Source: Micromonospora arborensis (GTDB taxonomy: Bacteria; Actinomycetota; Actinomycetes; Mycobacteriales; Micromonosporaceae). Taken from it: a stretch of DNA of 64,000 nt. The stretch covers positions 245,499-309,498 of the forward strand of contig NZ_PYBV01000011.1 in the NCBI RefSeq assembly GCF_003205615.1, given 5' to 3'. The notes beneath the pieces are model-generated. The model was not told the origin of the DNA. It did no database searches and worked only from the letters and a program-made list of their open reading frames with translations. Made by a program: the position numbers and the translations under genes. Below are positions 54,311 through 62,669 of this stretch, one piece after another; the stretch's first letter is position 1, and each line of letters starts with the position of its first letter.

Positions 54311-55023
54311 CCAATCCGGGCACCGCGCCGAGCCCTCGGGACGGGACGAACGTGGTAGACAACACAGCCATGCGAATCGTGATCGCCGACGACGCCGTCC
54401 TGCTCCGGGAGGGGCTCGTACGGCTGCTGACCGAGAGCGGGCACCAGGTGGTGGCCGCGGTCGGGGACGGCGACGCGCTCGTCGAGGCAGTGGTGGCGCA
54501 CCGGCCGGACGTGTCGATCGTCGACGTCCGGATGCCGCCGTCCCACACCGACGAGGGGCTGCGGGCTGCGGTGGAGGCGCGGCGGCTGGTGCCGCGCAGC
54601 CCGATCCTGGTGCTCTCCCAGTACGTCGAGGTCTCGTACGCCGATGATCTGCTGGCCACCACCGGCGGTGCCGGCGGCGGCATCGGCTACCTGCTCAAGG
54701 ACCGGGTGGCCGCGATCGACGAGTTCCTGGACGCGCTGCGCAGGGTCGCGGCCGGCGGCACGGTGCTCGACCCGGAGGTGGTCGGCCAACTGTTCGCCCG
54801 GCGCCGCCGGGACGACCCGCTGCGCGAGCTGACCCCCCGCGAGCGCGAGGTGCTCGCGCTGATGGCCGAGGGCCGCTCGAACACCGCCATCGCCCGTGCC
54901 CTGGTGGTCAGCGACGGCGCGGTGGAGAAGCACGTGCGCAACATCTTCACCAAGCTCACCCTGCCACCGGACACCGAGCAGCACCGGCGGGTGCTGGCCG
55001 TCCTCACCTATCTGCGGAACTGA
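54307..55023 (+). CDS. NarL/FixJ-family response regulator
   Basis: 238 aa. Receiver (~22-145: RIVIADDAVLLREGL, phospho-acceptor in SIVDVRMPPSHTDEG, VLSQYVEVSYA, LLKDRV) and LuxR-type HTH (~170-230: LTPREREVLALMAEGRSNTAIARALVVSDGAVEKHVRNIF). GTG at 54307 overlaps the kinase stop; an internal ATG at 54370 starts right at the receiver and may be the true one. The last 20 bases overlap the end of the convergent HAD gene. Confidence 0.92.
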   Translation: MTNPGTAPSPRDGTNVVDNTAMRIVIADDAVLLREGLVRLLTESGHQVVAAVGDGDALVEAVVAHRPDVSIVDVRMPPSHTDEGLRAAVEARRLVPRSPILVLSQYVEVSYADDLLATTGGAGGGIGYLLKDRVAAIDEFLDALRRVAAGGTVLDPEVVGQLFARRRRDDPLRELTPREREVLALMAEGRSNTAIARALVVSDGAVEKHVRNIFTKLTLPPDTEQHRRVLAVLTYLRN

Positions 55024-55666
55024 CCTCCCGGGCCAACCGCACCGCGTCGGTGAGGGTGTCGGCCACCGGGTGACCGGAGGCGCGCAGCCGGGCCGGGTCG
55101 GTGAACCCACCGGTGTAGAGCACGGCACGGCCGCCCACCGCGAGCGCCGCGTCCGCGTCGTCGATGGAGTCGCCGATCAGCACCACCGAGTCGCCGTCCA
55201 CGCCCAGCTCGGCCAGGTGCAGCTTGAGCGACTCGGCCTTACGGTCGCCGCCGACCGTGGCCCGCAACCCGTCGACCCGGGTGAAGTGGCCGGTCAACCC
55301 GTACGTGTGCACGGTCGGCACCAACTCCTCGTGGAACCACATGGAGAGCAGGCTCTGGCTGCCCGGCCAGGCGGCCATCGCGGTGCGCGCGTCGGCGGCC
55401 AGCTCGCAGGTGGTCAACCCGGTGCGGTACGCGTCGTGGAAGATCCGGTCCAGTCGGCCGAACTCGTCGTCGTCGACGGCCTGCCCGAGCACCTCGGCGT
55501 AGTACTCGGCGATCGGCCTGCGGAACCGCACCCGGTGCTCGTCGAGGGTGACCGTCGGCCCACCGAGGCTCGTGAACACGACGTTGGTGGCGGACACCAC
55601 CAGGCTGAGGTCGTTGAGCAGGGTGCCGTTCCAGTCCCAGACGAGGTGCGGGGGCGCGGAGGTCAT
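55004..55666 (-). CDS. HAD-superfamily phosphatase
   Basis: 220 aa. Motif I VWDWNGTLLND (nucleophile and acid Asp, DWNGT variant), motif III GGDRKAESLKLHL (Lys), motif IV VLIGDSIDDADAA. The alpha-helical cap fits the phosphoglycolate-phosphatase/beta-phosphoglucomutase subgroup. Substrate unknown. ATG at 55666 directly at the fold edge; the longer frame above overlaps the glutaredoxin gene. Facing the response regulator, with a 20-base overlap. Confidence 0.86.
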   Translation of the reverse strand: MTSAPPHLVWDWNGTLLNDLSLVVSATNVVFTSLGGPTVTLDEHRVRFRRPIAEYYAEVLGQAVDDDEFGRLDRIFHDAYRTGLTTCELAADARTAMAAWPGSQSLLSMWFHEELVPTVHTYGLTGHFTRVDGLRATVGGDRKAESLKLHLAELGVDGDSVVLIGDSIDDADAALAVGGRAVLYTGGFTDPARLRASGHPVADTLTDAVRLAREVSSADR

Positions 55667-55686
55667 CAGAGCACGATAGGCAACGC

Positions 55687-55941
55687 TCAGAGCTGCGGAG
55701 TGGTCAGGTCCCGCAGCAGCCGGTCCTCCTCGACCCGCCAGTAGCCGTGCTCCTTGCCGTCGAGCATCACCACCGGCAGCCGGTCCCCGTACTCCCGCTC
55801 CAGCCCCTCGTCGGCGGTGACGTCCCACTCGACCCACTTGTCGCCGGTGACTGCCACCACCCGGTCGAGCGCGGCCTTGGCGTCGTCGCACAGGTGACAG
55901 CCGGGTCGGGTGATCAGGGCTAGCCGGGCGTCACTGGACAT
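55687..55941 (-). CDS. Glutaredoxin-like protein
   Basis: 84 aa. ALITRPGCHLCDDAKAALDRV carries the CxxC redox motif at ~15-18, VEWDVTAD is strand 2 and DRLPVVMLDGKEHG has the cis-Pro. This short family (related to Rv0508 of M. tuberculosis, located beside hemA there too) reduces disulfides or mycothiol mixed disulfides; the electron donor is not known. Co-directional with the HAD gene, 20 bases ahead. Confidence 0.88.
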   Translation of the reverse strand: MSSDARLALITRPGCHLCDDAKAALDRVVAVTGDKWVEWDVTADEGLEREYGDRLPVVMLDGKEHGYWRVEEDRLLRDLTTPQL

Positions 55942-56419
55942 CGGTTACCTCCGTGGGGTGTCGGCGATCGCCGTTGGGTCGGTCGGCACCGTCGCCGGTC
56001 GCCGCGGCGCCGGCACCACGTTACGTCGGCACGGCCTCGCCCGCGCCCGGACGGCGATGTCGTAGAGTCCCGTTGACGGGACTGTCCGGTGTGCCACGGA
56101 CGGCCCGATCAGGTCCTGTCGATGGGATGCACGGCCTCGCCCCCGGCCGGTTCGGCCGCGCCCGCGCCGCCACCCGAGGCGATGGGTCAGCCGAACGGGC
56201 AACCCGCCCCGACCAGGGTATCCACCGTGGAACACCGGGTCGGCGGAAAGTCAATCGCACACGACGGACAACCGGTCCGCCGCCGGTACGACAGAGCGGG
56301 AAATACTTCCGCCTTGTGTAACGGACTTGCCACGCGCGGGTGACGTTGGCCCTATCATCACTCGGGTCGGGTCACCCCATTTGCCGTGAGTCGACACCCC
56401 TCAGCCCGAGGAGGCCCCC
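55942..56419. other. Upstream region of bldN
   Basis: 478 bases without a gene, between the divergent glutaredoxin and the bldN leader. It holds an 8-bp perfect hairpin (AGTCCCGT/ACGGGACT, 56066-56083), a repeated GCACGGCCTCGCCC block (about 56031 and 56129), and an A/T-rich patch near 56340-56370 with TATCAT, a possible -10 element. No BldD-type palindrome was identified with confidence. Confidence 0.55.
56066..56083. promoter_or_regulatory. Short perfect hairpin upstream of glutaredoxin gene
   Basis: AGTCCCGT-TG-ACGGGACT, perfect 8-bp arms with a 2-base loop, 125 bases upstream of the glutaredoxin start. Too tight to be an RNA loop, so more likely a protein-binding palindrome. Confidence 0.4.
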
Positions 56420-56593
56420 GTGCCTGTGAGCGCATTGGACCAGCACCTCCAGGGGATTTGCCGCCTGTCGGCAACCCCCGCGACCGTCCTGCCCGACCGG
56501 TTCCCCGGTTGGCCCGCCCCGACGACACACAGATCCGTCCCGACGCACAGACCGGCCCGTCCGGCGACTGATCCGACGGGGGCAGGCCGGTGA
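56420..56593 (+). CDS. 57-residue leader protein coupled to bldN
   Basis: 57 aa from GTG at 56420, preceded by GAGGAGG at a 5-base spacing, which is better than the site before bldN itself. The stop overlaps the bldN GTG as GTGA (56590-56593). The first ~17 residues (SALDQHLQGICRL) look helical; the rest is Pro/Thr/Arg-rich and disordered. No family recognised. Either a real small protein or a leader peptide whose translation controls bldN. Confidence 0.55.
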   Translation: MPVSALDQHLQGICRLSATPATVLPDRFPGWPAPTTHRSVPTHRPARPATDPTGAGR

Positions 56594-57546
56594 CCACCTT
56601 CGGTTATGCGGAACGCCCCGCCGGCCTGACCGGTCAGCCGGCACGCTCGCACGTCAACGAGCGACCGGCGGCCCGTGCCCCGTTGGACGAACCACACGGC
56701 CCCGCGGTGCGGGGCGACGGCGCGGCGCAACGGACCCGCAGCCGGCCACACCACAACGAGCCGCCGCCGCGGCCCGCGGTGCCCGGCGGAAACGCGAGAC
56801 CGACCGGCGGAAGGGTTGCCGTTCCGGCCCGGCCGACCATGCCTGCGCAGGGTCGAAGGGGCAGCGAAACACCGGTGGTGACCACCGATCCGGCGGCGGG
56901 CGAGACAGCGGTGATCCCGGCGGTGCCGGCCGACACCGCCACCACCCCGACCGGCTTCCCGAGCCGCCCGGACCCGTCCGATCCGGCCACCGAGGTCTGG
57001 ACGCTGATCGAACGGGCCCAGGCCGGTGAGTCCGAGGCGTTCGGTCTGATCTACGACCGGTACGTGGACACCGTGTTCCGGTTCGTCTACTTCCGGGTCG
57101 GCAACCGCCAACTCGCCGAGGACCTGACCTCGGACACCTTCCTGCGCGCCCTGAAGCGGATCGGCAGCTTCACCTGGCAGGGCCGCGACCTCGGCGCCTG
57201 GCTGGTGACGATCGCTCGCAACCTGGTCGCGGACCACTTCAAGTCGGGTCGGTACCGACTGGAGGTCACCACCGGCGACGTGCTCGACGCCGATCGGGAG
57301 GACCGGGGCCCGGAGGGCAGCCCGGAGGCGGCGGTGGTGGAGCACATCACCAACGTCGCGCTGCTCACCGCCGTGAAGCAGCTCAACCCGGAGCAGCAGG
57401 AGTGCATCGTGCTCCGTTTCCTGCAGGGCTTCTCGGTCGCCGAGACGGCCCGCGCGATGGGCAAGAACGAGGGTGCCATCAAGGCCCTGCAGTACCGGGC
57501 CGTCCGCGCTCTGGCCCGGCTCCTGCCGGACGGCTTCCAGCCGTAG
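56590..57546 (+). CDS. bldN: ECF-type developmental sigma factor BldN
   Basis: 318 aa. The first ~130 residues are a long Pro/Arg-rich disordered extension, matching the pro-sequence that is removed from Streptomyces BldN. Then sigma region 2 (~145-220: FVYFRVGNRQLAEDLTSDTF, ITWQGRDLGAWLVTIARNL-type core) and region 4 (~255-315: LNPEQQECIVLRFLQGFSVAETA, MGKNEGAIKALQYRAVRALARLL). These blocks match BldN very closely. It directs genes for aerial hyphae and sporulation. Translationally coupled to the small upstream gene; rsbN follows after a nested hairpin. Confidence 0.93.
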   Translation: MTTFGYAERPAGLTGQPARSHVNERPAARAPLDEPHGPAVRGDGAAQRTRSRPHHNEPPPRPAVPGGNARPTGGRVAVPARPTMPAQGRRGSETPVVTTDPAAGETAVIPAVPADTATTPTGFPSRPDPSDPATEVWTLIERAQAGESEAFGLIYDRYVDTVFRFVYFRVGNRQLAEDLTSDTFLRALKRIGSFTWQGRDLGAWLVTIARNLVADHFKSGRYRLEVTTGDVLDADREDRGPEGSPEAAVVEHITNVALLTAVKQLNPEQQECIVLRFLQGFSVAETARAMGKNEGAIKALQYRAVRALARLLPDGFQP

Positions 57547-57554
57547 TTTGTGAT

Positions 57555-57608
57555 GGCGGGACCGATGGACGTCGATCGACGTCCGTGCAGCTCAGAGTCG
57601 GTCCCGCC
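57555..57608 (+). terminator. Nested hairpin between bldN and rsbN
   Basis: Outer 11-bp stem GGCGGGACCGA (57555-57565) with its partner 57598-57608, enclosing an 18-bp perfect palindrome GGACGTCGATCGACGTCC (57567-57584). It begins 8 bases after the bldN stop and could end or attenuate transcription ahead of rsbN. Confidence 0.7.
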
Positions 57609-57835
57609 CGGTGACGACGATCACTTTCTGTAATTTCCGCCCCGCCGGGCCCGTAACCCGTGCCCGGTCCGCCGCGTTTCTCCGGGTGCGACCGGTGGAC
57701 GTCCCGGCAAGCCCGGGTCACCGAGGTCCGACCGGCATGCCGGCGGCGCCTCACCTCCGTGGTGTCACAATGCCGCCCGGTCGTCGGCAACGACGGCGGC
57801 CGACCGGCCGTGACCAGCGAGAGGAGGTGCCTGCG

Positions 57836-58702
57836 GTGGACGACATCCTCTTCTCCCGCCGGCGCGCCGAGCGCTTCGCGCAGCTTCTCGACGAGGCCAA
57901 CGGCGCTCGGCGACACCACGTGCGATCCCGGGTGGACGGTCAACTCGCGCCGCTCGTCGCAGTGGGTCAGCGGCTCAGCGTCGACCCCCCGGCTGTCGAG
58001 GTGGACCAGGACTTCCGGACCGGCCTGCGGGCGATGCTGCTCGCAACCGCCGAACGGGAAGGGATGGGCACCGCGCCGGCGGCCAGCGAACCAGCCACCA
58101 CGACCGCCCGTGGGCGGCTGCTGCCGGCGGTCACCGCCCGCCGGGCCCGAGCCCGGGGCGCGATCCTGGTCGGCATCGCCGCCGGTGCCATCGCCGTGTC
58201 CGGCATCTCCGCCGCCAGCGAGAACGCGGTGCCCGGCGACGCGCTGTACGGGATGAAGCGCTCGACCGAACGGGCTCAACTCGCCCTGGCCAGCTCCGAC
58301 ATCAGCCGAGGCCAACTCTTCCTGGACTTCGCCCGGACCAGACTCGGCGAGGCCGCCAAGCTGCGCGGTGACCGGATCGGCTACAGCGCGGTCCTCGACG
58401 ACATGGACGCCGACACCCGGCAGGGCGTTCGCCTGCTGACCACCGCTGCGGTGCAGCGGGCCGAGTCGGGCAGCCTGGACACGCTCAACAGCTTCGTCAC
58501 GAGCCAACGCCGGGCGGTCAGCGGCCTGGTGGACGGGAGCACCCGCGCCGACCGGGACCGGACCCAACGGTCGCTGCACCTGCTGGACAGCATCCGGGAA
58601 CGCTCGGACGAGCTGCGCGAGGCGATCGCCTGCGGCCTTCCGGTGCCGAGCGCCAGCGATGCCCTCGGCCCCGACCCGAGCACCTGTCCCGGGGCTCGCT
58701 GA
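57836..58702 (+). CDS. rsbN: RsbN-like anti-sigma factor for BldN (DUF5667)
   Basis: 288 aa. N-terminal sigma-binding part (~1-95: LFSRRRAERFAQLLDEANG), one membrane helix (~115-133, GAILVGIAAGAIAVSGISAA), then the extracytoplasmic DUF5667 helical domain with ENAVPGDALYGMKRSTERAQLALA, the family signature. Holds BldN inactive at the membrane until development. GTG at 57836 with GAGGAGG 8 bases upstream; the open frame further up is not protein-like. Position directly after bldN supports the assignment. Confidence 0.9.
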   Translation: MDDILFSRRRAERFAQLLDEANGARRHHVRSRVDGQLAPLVAVGQRLSVDPPAVEVDQDFRTGLRAMLLATAEREGMGTAPAASEPATTTARGRLLPAVTARRARARGAILVGIAAGAIAVSGISAASENAVPGDALYGMKRSTERAQLALASSDISRGQLFLDFARTRLGEAAKLRGDRIGYSAVLDDMDADTRQGVRLLTTAAVQRAESGSLDTLNSFVTSQRRAVSGLVDGSTRADRDRTQRSLHLLDSIRERSDELREAIACGLPVPSASDALGPDPSTCPGAR

Positions 58703-58822
58703 CCCCCTATACCGCACGTCCGACCGGACGCGCCTCAGTTCGCTGTGTGCCCGGCCGGTCGACCGTGTGCGGCGGCTACCCTCGCTGGAGGCATCCGTCG
58801 TACCGGTGAGAAAGGGAGTCGC

Positions 58823-59698
58823 GTGGCGCGCAGCCGTAAGGTGACGGTCAGTACCGACGCCGAGGGGCACACCGCCGGCTGGGCGGAGACCGACCTGGCC
58901 CCGGCCACCGCCCCCGCACCGGACCCGACGGCCGCGGCGTTCTTCGACGTGGACAACACGATGATGCAGGGCGCGTCGATCTACTGGTTCGCCCGTGGGC
59001 TCGCCTCCCGAAACTACTTCACCACCGCCGACCTGGCCCGATTCGCCTGGCAGCAGCTCCGGTTCCGGCTGCTGGCCCGGGAACACGCCGGGGACATGTC
59101 CCTGGCCAAGGAGGCCGCGCTGGCCTTCGTCGAGGGCTGGCGGGTCGACGACGTGGAGCGCCTCGCCGAGGAGATCTTCGACGAGATGATGGCTCCCCGG
59201 ATCTGGGCCGGCACCCACCAGCTCGCGCAACGTCACCTGGACGCCGGCCAGCGGGTCTGGCTGGTCAGTGCCGCCCCGGTGGAGATCGGCCGGGTGATCG
59301 CCGCCCGGCTCGGCCTGACCGGTGCCATCGGCACGGTCGCCGAGGTGGTGGACGGGGCGTACACCGGGCGGTTGGTGGGTGATCTGATGCACGGGCCGGC
59401 GAAGGCCGAGGCGGTCACTCAACTCGCCGCGGTGGAAGGGCTCGACCTGAGCCGCTGCGCGGCCTACAGCGACTCGGCCAACGACCTGCCGCTGCTCTCC
59501 GCCGTGGGCAGGGCGGTGGCCGTCAACCCCGACGGCAACCTGCAGCGCCAGGCCCGCCAGCACGGCTGGGAGGTGCGGGACTTCCGCACCGGCCGTCGGG
59601 CGGTCAAGATCGCCGTACCGTCGACCGCGGCAGCCGGGCTGGTCGCCGGCGCGGTCACCGTCGGCCTGGCACTCCAGCGCCGCCGCCGCGCCGGCTGA
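58823..59698 (+). CDS. HAD-IB (SerB-like) phosphatase with C-terminal membrane anchor
   Basis: 291 aa. AAFFDVDNTMMQG is motif I (DxDxT), LVSAAP motif II, AKAEAV motif III and YSDSANDLPLLSAVG motif IV, all typical of the phosphoserine-phosphatase-like HAD-IB group; a ~20-residue hydrophobic segment near the end (AAAGLVAGAVTVGLAL) may anchor it. GTG at 58823 behind GGGAG. Substrate uncertain (phosphoserine or lysophosphatidate analogues). It faces the acyltransferase gene, with only 9 bases between stops. Confidence 0.88.
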   Translation: MARSRKVTVSTDAEGHTAGWAETDLAPATAPAPDPTAAAFFDVDNTMMQGASIYWFARGLASRNYFTTADLARFAWQQLRFRLLAREHAGDMSLAKEAALAFVEGWRVDDVERLAEEIFDEMMAPRIWAGTHQLAQRHLDAGQRVWLVSAAPVEIGRVIAARLGLTGAIGTVAEVVDGAYTGRLVGDLMHGPAKAEAVTQLAAVEGLDLSRCAAYSDSANDLPLLSAVGRAVAVNPDGNLQRQARQHGWEVRDFRTGRRAVKIAVPSTAAAGLVAGAVTVGLALQRRRRAG

Positions 59699-59707
59699 CT
59701 CAGCCGC

Positions 59708-60706
59708 TCAGGGGCCGAACGGGTCGGGCCGCCGCTCCAGCAACGTGTGCAGGGTCTGCTGGATGGTCTCCCGCACCTGGTCGGCGAGGTTGAAGACCAC
59801 CAACGGGTCGTCCGCCGAGTCGGTCAGGTGGGCGGTGGGGATCGGTGGGCAGAACTCGATCAACCACTTGCTGGGCAGCGGCACCATGCCCAACGGGCCG
59901 AGCCACGGGAAGGTCGGCGTGACCGGGAAGTACGGCAGCTTGAGCAGCCGCGCCAGGGGCTTGATGTCGGCGAGCATCGGGTAGATCTCCTCGCCGCCGA
60001 CGATGGCGACCGGCACGATCGGGGTGCCGGTGCGCAGCGCCGCCGAAACGAACCCGCCGCGCCCGAAGCGTTGCAGCTTGTACCGCTCGGCATAGAGCTT
60101 GCCGATGCCCTTGAAACCCTCGGGGAACACACCGACCAGGTCGCCGCCACCGAGCAGCCGCTCGGCATCCGGGTTACAGGCCACCGTGCCGCCGGTCTTG
60201 CGGGCGATCTCGGAGACCACCGGCATCCGGAAGACCAGGTCAGCGCCGAGCAGCCGCAGGTACCGGTGGGCGGGATGCTTGTCATGCAACGCCGCCGAGA
60301 GGATCAACGCGTCCAGCGCCACCGTCCCGGAGTGGTTGCCGACCACCAGGGCGGGGCCGTCGACGGGCAGGTGCTCGATCCCACTGACCTCGGTACGGAA
60401 CCAGTCGCGGTAGAGCAGCCGCAGAAGCGGGTGGAAGATGGCGTCGGTCAACTCCGAATCGAAGCCGAACTCGTCGACCTCGTAGTCGCCGGAGAGCCGT
60501 CGGCGCAGGAACGCCAGGCCGTTCGCGACCTTACGGTCCCAGTGGTCCCCCGGCTGGTCCGCCACCGCCGGCTCCGCCGGGGGGATCTGCGCCGCCGGTC
60601 GATGTCCGTTGCGCCGCGCCGGCTCCGGATCCGGTGCGGGTGACTGCTGCGGTACGTCGAAACGCTCGACCCACTGCGGGTCGCGCCCTTCCACTGGCCC
60701 GGTCAA
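59708..60706 (-). CDS. Lysophospholipid acyltransferase (PlsC-like)
   Basis: 332 aa. VVGNHSGTVALDALIL is the catalytic HxxxxD block, FPEGFKGIGK the phosphate-binding block and PIVPVAIVGGEEIYP block IV of glycerol-phosphate acyltransferases. The N-terminal ~50 residues are disordered. ATG overlaps the epimerase stop by 4 bases, so the two are coupled; the pair matches Rv0502-Rv0501 in M. tuberculosis. Acyl donor and acceptor unknown. Confidence 0.88.
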   Translation of the reverse strand: MTGPVEGRDPQWVERFDVPQQSPAPDPEPARRNGHRPAAQIPPAEPAVADQPGDHWDRKVANGLAFLRRRLSGDYEVDEFGFDSELTDAIFHPLLRLLYRDWFRTEVSGIEHLPVDGPALVVGNHSGTVALDALILSAALHDKHPAHRYLRLLGADLVFRMPVVSEIARKTGGTVACNPDAERLLGGGDLVGVFPEGFKGIGKLYAERYKLQRFGRGGFVSAALRTGTPIVPVAIVGGEEIYPMLADIKPLARLLKLPYFPVTPTFPWLGPLGMVPLPSKWLIEFCPPIPTAHLTDSADDPLVVFNLADQVRETIQQTLHTLLERRPDPFGP

Positions 60707-61788
60707 GATGCCCGCTCCCGCACTGCGGCGCGCACCTGCCGGATGCCGTCCAGGACGAGTTGCTCGGCGGCGGCCAACTGCCCGCGCGTGACCACCACCC
60801 CACCGTGGTGGGCACGGATGAAGTCCTCGAAGGCTTCGGCGGTGGAGCGGGGCGTGAAGTCGTACTCCTGCTCGAGCCGGGTGGTGTCGACCACCCGGCC
60901 GTGCACGAAGAGGTCGACCTGGTCCAGGCCGTAACGGCCGAAGCCCATGGTGCGGGCCAGCGCGGCGGCACCGGAGAGACTCGGCTCCAGCACCGGCACG
61001 GCCACTCGACCGGCTCGCCGGATCGCCTGGGACAGCGACAGAACCCCCGGGCCGGCGACGTTGTAGGTGCCGGGATGGTCCTCCACGATCGACCGGTGCA
61101 GCACCTCCAACGCATCGTCGAAGTGCAGGAACTGCAGACGGGGGTCCCGACCGAAGACGGTCGGCACGAACGGCTGCGCGAAGTAGCGGGTCAACGTGGT
61201 GTCGGCGGTCGAGCCGATGAACGGGGCGAAGCGCAGCACCGTCGCCGTGACGTCGGACCGGCGACGCCGGAAGCCACGGACGTACCCCTCGATGTCGAGG
61301 ATGTCGCGGCCGAAACCGCCACGCGGCACCTCGCGGGGCTCGGTCTCCTCGGTGAAGACCGCCGGGTCCCGGAACGACACCCCGTACGCGGCGGTCGACG
61401 AGCGGACCACGAGCTTGCGCAACCGGGGTGCCCGCTGGCAGGCGGCGAGCACCTGCATGGTGCCGATGACGTTCTGGTCCTTCATGGCGGACCGGCCACC
61501 GTGCTGCGGGTCGGCGGAGCTGACCAGGGCGAGGTGCACGACCGCGTCGACGTCCAGGTCGGCGAGGAGGCCACCGAGCGAGCCGGAGTCGACGCGGATC
61601 CGTTCGACCCGGTCCAGCAGGTCGGTGAACTCGGTGCCGGAGTCCGGCGCGTCGACTCCGATGACCCGTTCGATGCGCGGGTCGGCGGCCAGTCGGGCCG
61701 CCACGTGGGCACCCAGGTAGCGGCCCACCCCGGTGACGAGGACGACCCCCGGAGCACCTGAGGTGCCACCGGGGGTCATCTGACGCAC
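60703..61788 (-). CDS. NAD-dependent epimerase/dehydratase (GalE2-like, extended SDR)
   Basis: 361 aa. VVLVTGVGRYLGAHVAARL is the nucleotide-binding Gly motif, VVHLALVSSADPQ marks strand 4, and the YxxxK pair of classical SDRs is not clearly kept (VVRSSTAAYG, region 130-140), so activity may be altered. The layout and neighbours match Rv0501 (galE2). GTG at 61788; an ATG 9 bases inside (61779) is possible. Confidence 0.85.
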   Translation of the reverse strand: MRQMTPGGTSGAPGVVLVTGVGRYLGAHVAARLAADPRIERVIGVDAPDSGTEFTDLLDRVERIRVDSGSLGGLLADLDVDAVVHLALVSSADPQHGGRSAMKDQNVIGTMQVLAACQRAPRLRKLVVRSSTAAYGVSFRDPAVFTEETEPREVPRGGFGRDILDIEGYVRGFRRRRSDVTATVLRFAPFIGSTADTTLTRYFAQPFVPTVFGRDPRLQFLHFDDALEVLHRSIVEDHPGTYNVAGPGVLSLSQAIRRAGRVAVPVLEPSLSGAAALARTMGFGRYGLDQVDLFVHGRVVDTTRLEQEYDFTPRSTAEAFEDFIRAHHGGVVVTRGQLAAAEQLVLDGIRQVRAAVRERAS

Positions 61789-61876
61789 CTACCCCGGCAG
61801 GGAGGACCGAGCCGGGACGACCACGGCCTGATCACCTGAGCCTCCGGGGGTCGACAGTTAGGCAAGTGCCGCCGAA

Positions 61877-61897
61877 CGCCGGGCGTTGAGCCCGGCG
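61877..61897 (-). terminator. Terminator of the bS22 gene
   Basis: 8-bp perfect stem CGCCGGGC / GCCCGGCG with a 5-base loop, beginning 5 bases past the bS22 stop. Confidence 0.7.
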
Positions 61898-61901
61898 GCG
61901 A

Positions 61902-62003
61902 TCACTTGCCGAGACGGCGACGCTGGACGCGGGTCTTGCGCAGCAGCTTGCGGTGCTTCTTCTTAGCCATGCGCTTACGGCGCTTCTTGACCACCGAGCC
62001 CAT
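61902..62003 (-). CDS. Small ribosomal subunit protein bS22 (AURKAIP1/COX24 type)
   Basis: 33 aa, almost all Lys/Arg: [17 protein letters not shown] then [16 protein letters not shown]. This matches the actinobacterial 30S protein bS22 (Rv0500B in M. tuberculosis). Too short for routine gene finders. ATG at 62003; 102 bases, in frame. A hairpin follows at once. Flanked by the excisionase-like gene and the epimerase exactly as in mycobacteria. Confidence 0.95.
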   Translation of the reverse strand: MGSVVKKRRKRMAKKKHRKLLRKTRVQRRRLGK

Positions 62004-62217
62004 ACGACAGCCTTTCGATACAACGTGCGGGGCGGACCGGATGACACCACGCAGGTGGCGACGGCGACCGCTTGCGGACAACGGACCGGACCAGTCTGGG
62101 CGGCGGGGCGCACCGGTGGGGTCTCGGTCGGGCTCCAGGGTAGCCGGAGGGCGTCAGCCGGACCAACGCGCCCCCGTCGATGCCGGTTAGGTGGCACCCG
62201 GAGGGCGCTGCGGTGGC

Positions 62218-62427
62218 TCAGGCGGTCTCTTGAAAAGCACCCCGGAGATATTCGTGCACCGCATGCTCAGGCACCCGGAATGACCGGCCGACCCGGACCG
62301 CGGTGAGCTCACCGCTGTGCACCAGGCGATAGACCGTCATCTTCGACACCCGCATGACCGTCGCGACCTCTGCGACGGTCAGGAACCTGACCTCCGACAA
62401 CCGTCCGTCGGACTGTGACCCGGCCAT
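62218..62427 (-). CDS. Excisionase-type winged-helix DNA-binding protein (Rv0500A-like)
   Basis: 69 aa MerR/excisionase-like HTH: FLTVAEVATVMRVSKMTVYRLVHSGELTAVRVGRSFRVPEHAVHEYL, with the recognition helix MTVYRLVHS and the wing VGRSFRVP. No integrase lies nearby, so it is a chromosomal regulator, not phage excisionase. It sits upstream of bS22 as in M. tuberculosis. Target unknown. Confidence 0.92.
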   Translation of the reverse strand: MAGSQSDGRLSEVRFLTVAEVATVMRVSKMTVYRLVHSGELTAVRVGRSFRVPEHAVHEYLRGAFQETA

Positions 62428-62669
62428 GGCTCACCAACCCATCCCATGCCCGGCGCGTGCCAACCCGACGGATGCTCCGGGCCGGGCGGCGACGCGCGTG
62501 TTACCAGTACGGTAGCGGGGCGGCTGTGACCGGCGCGATCCCTTCGTACAACTGATCATGGTTCTCCGGCCGGTTCACCCGATCCGTGCTTCCGGTATCT
62601 CCCCACCTGCGCCCGACGTCCCGGTTGCCGCCACGCTGCCGCTCACCGTCCCGGCCGCGCCGGCGCTGT

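Noticed and set aside
57479..59563. 694-codon frame antisense to bldN, rsbN and the SerB-like gene
   Set aside because: Crosses three well-supported genes and lacks motifs.
62218..62427. Prophage excisionase
   Set aside because: No integrase or phage genes around it, and the gene sits in a conserved chromosomal order next to bS22.
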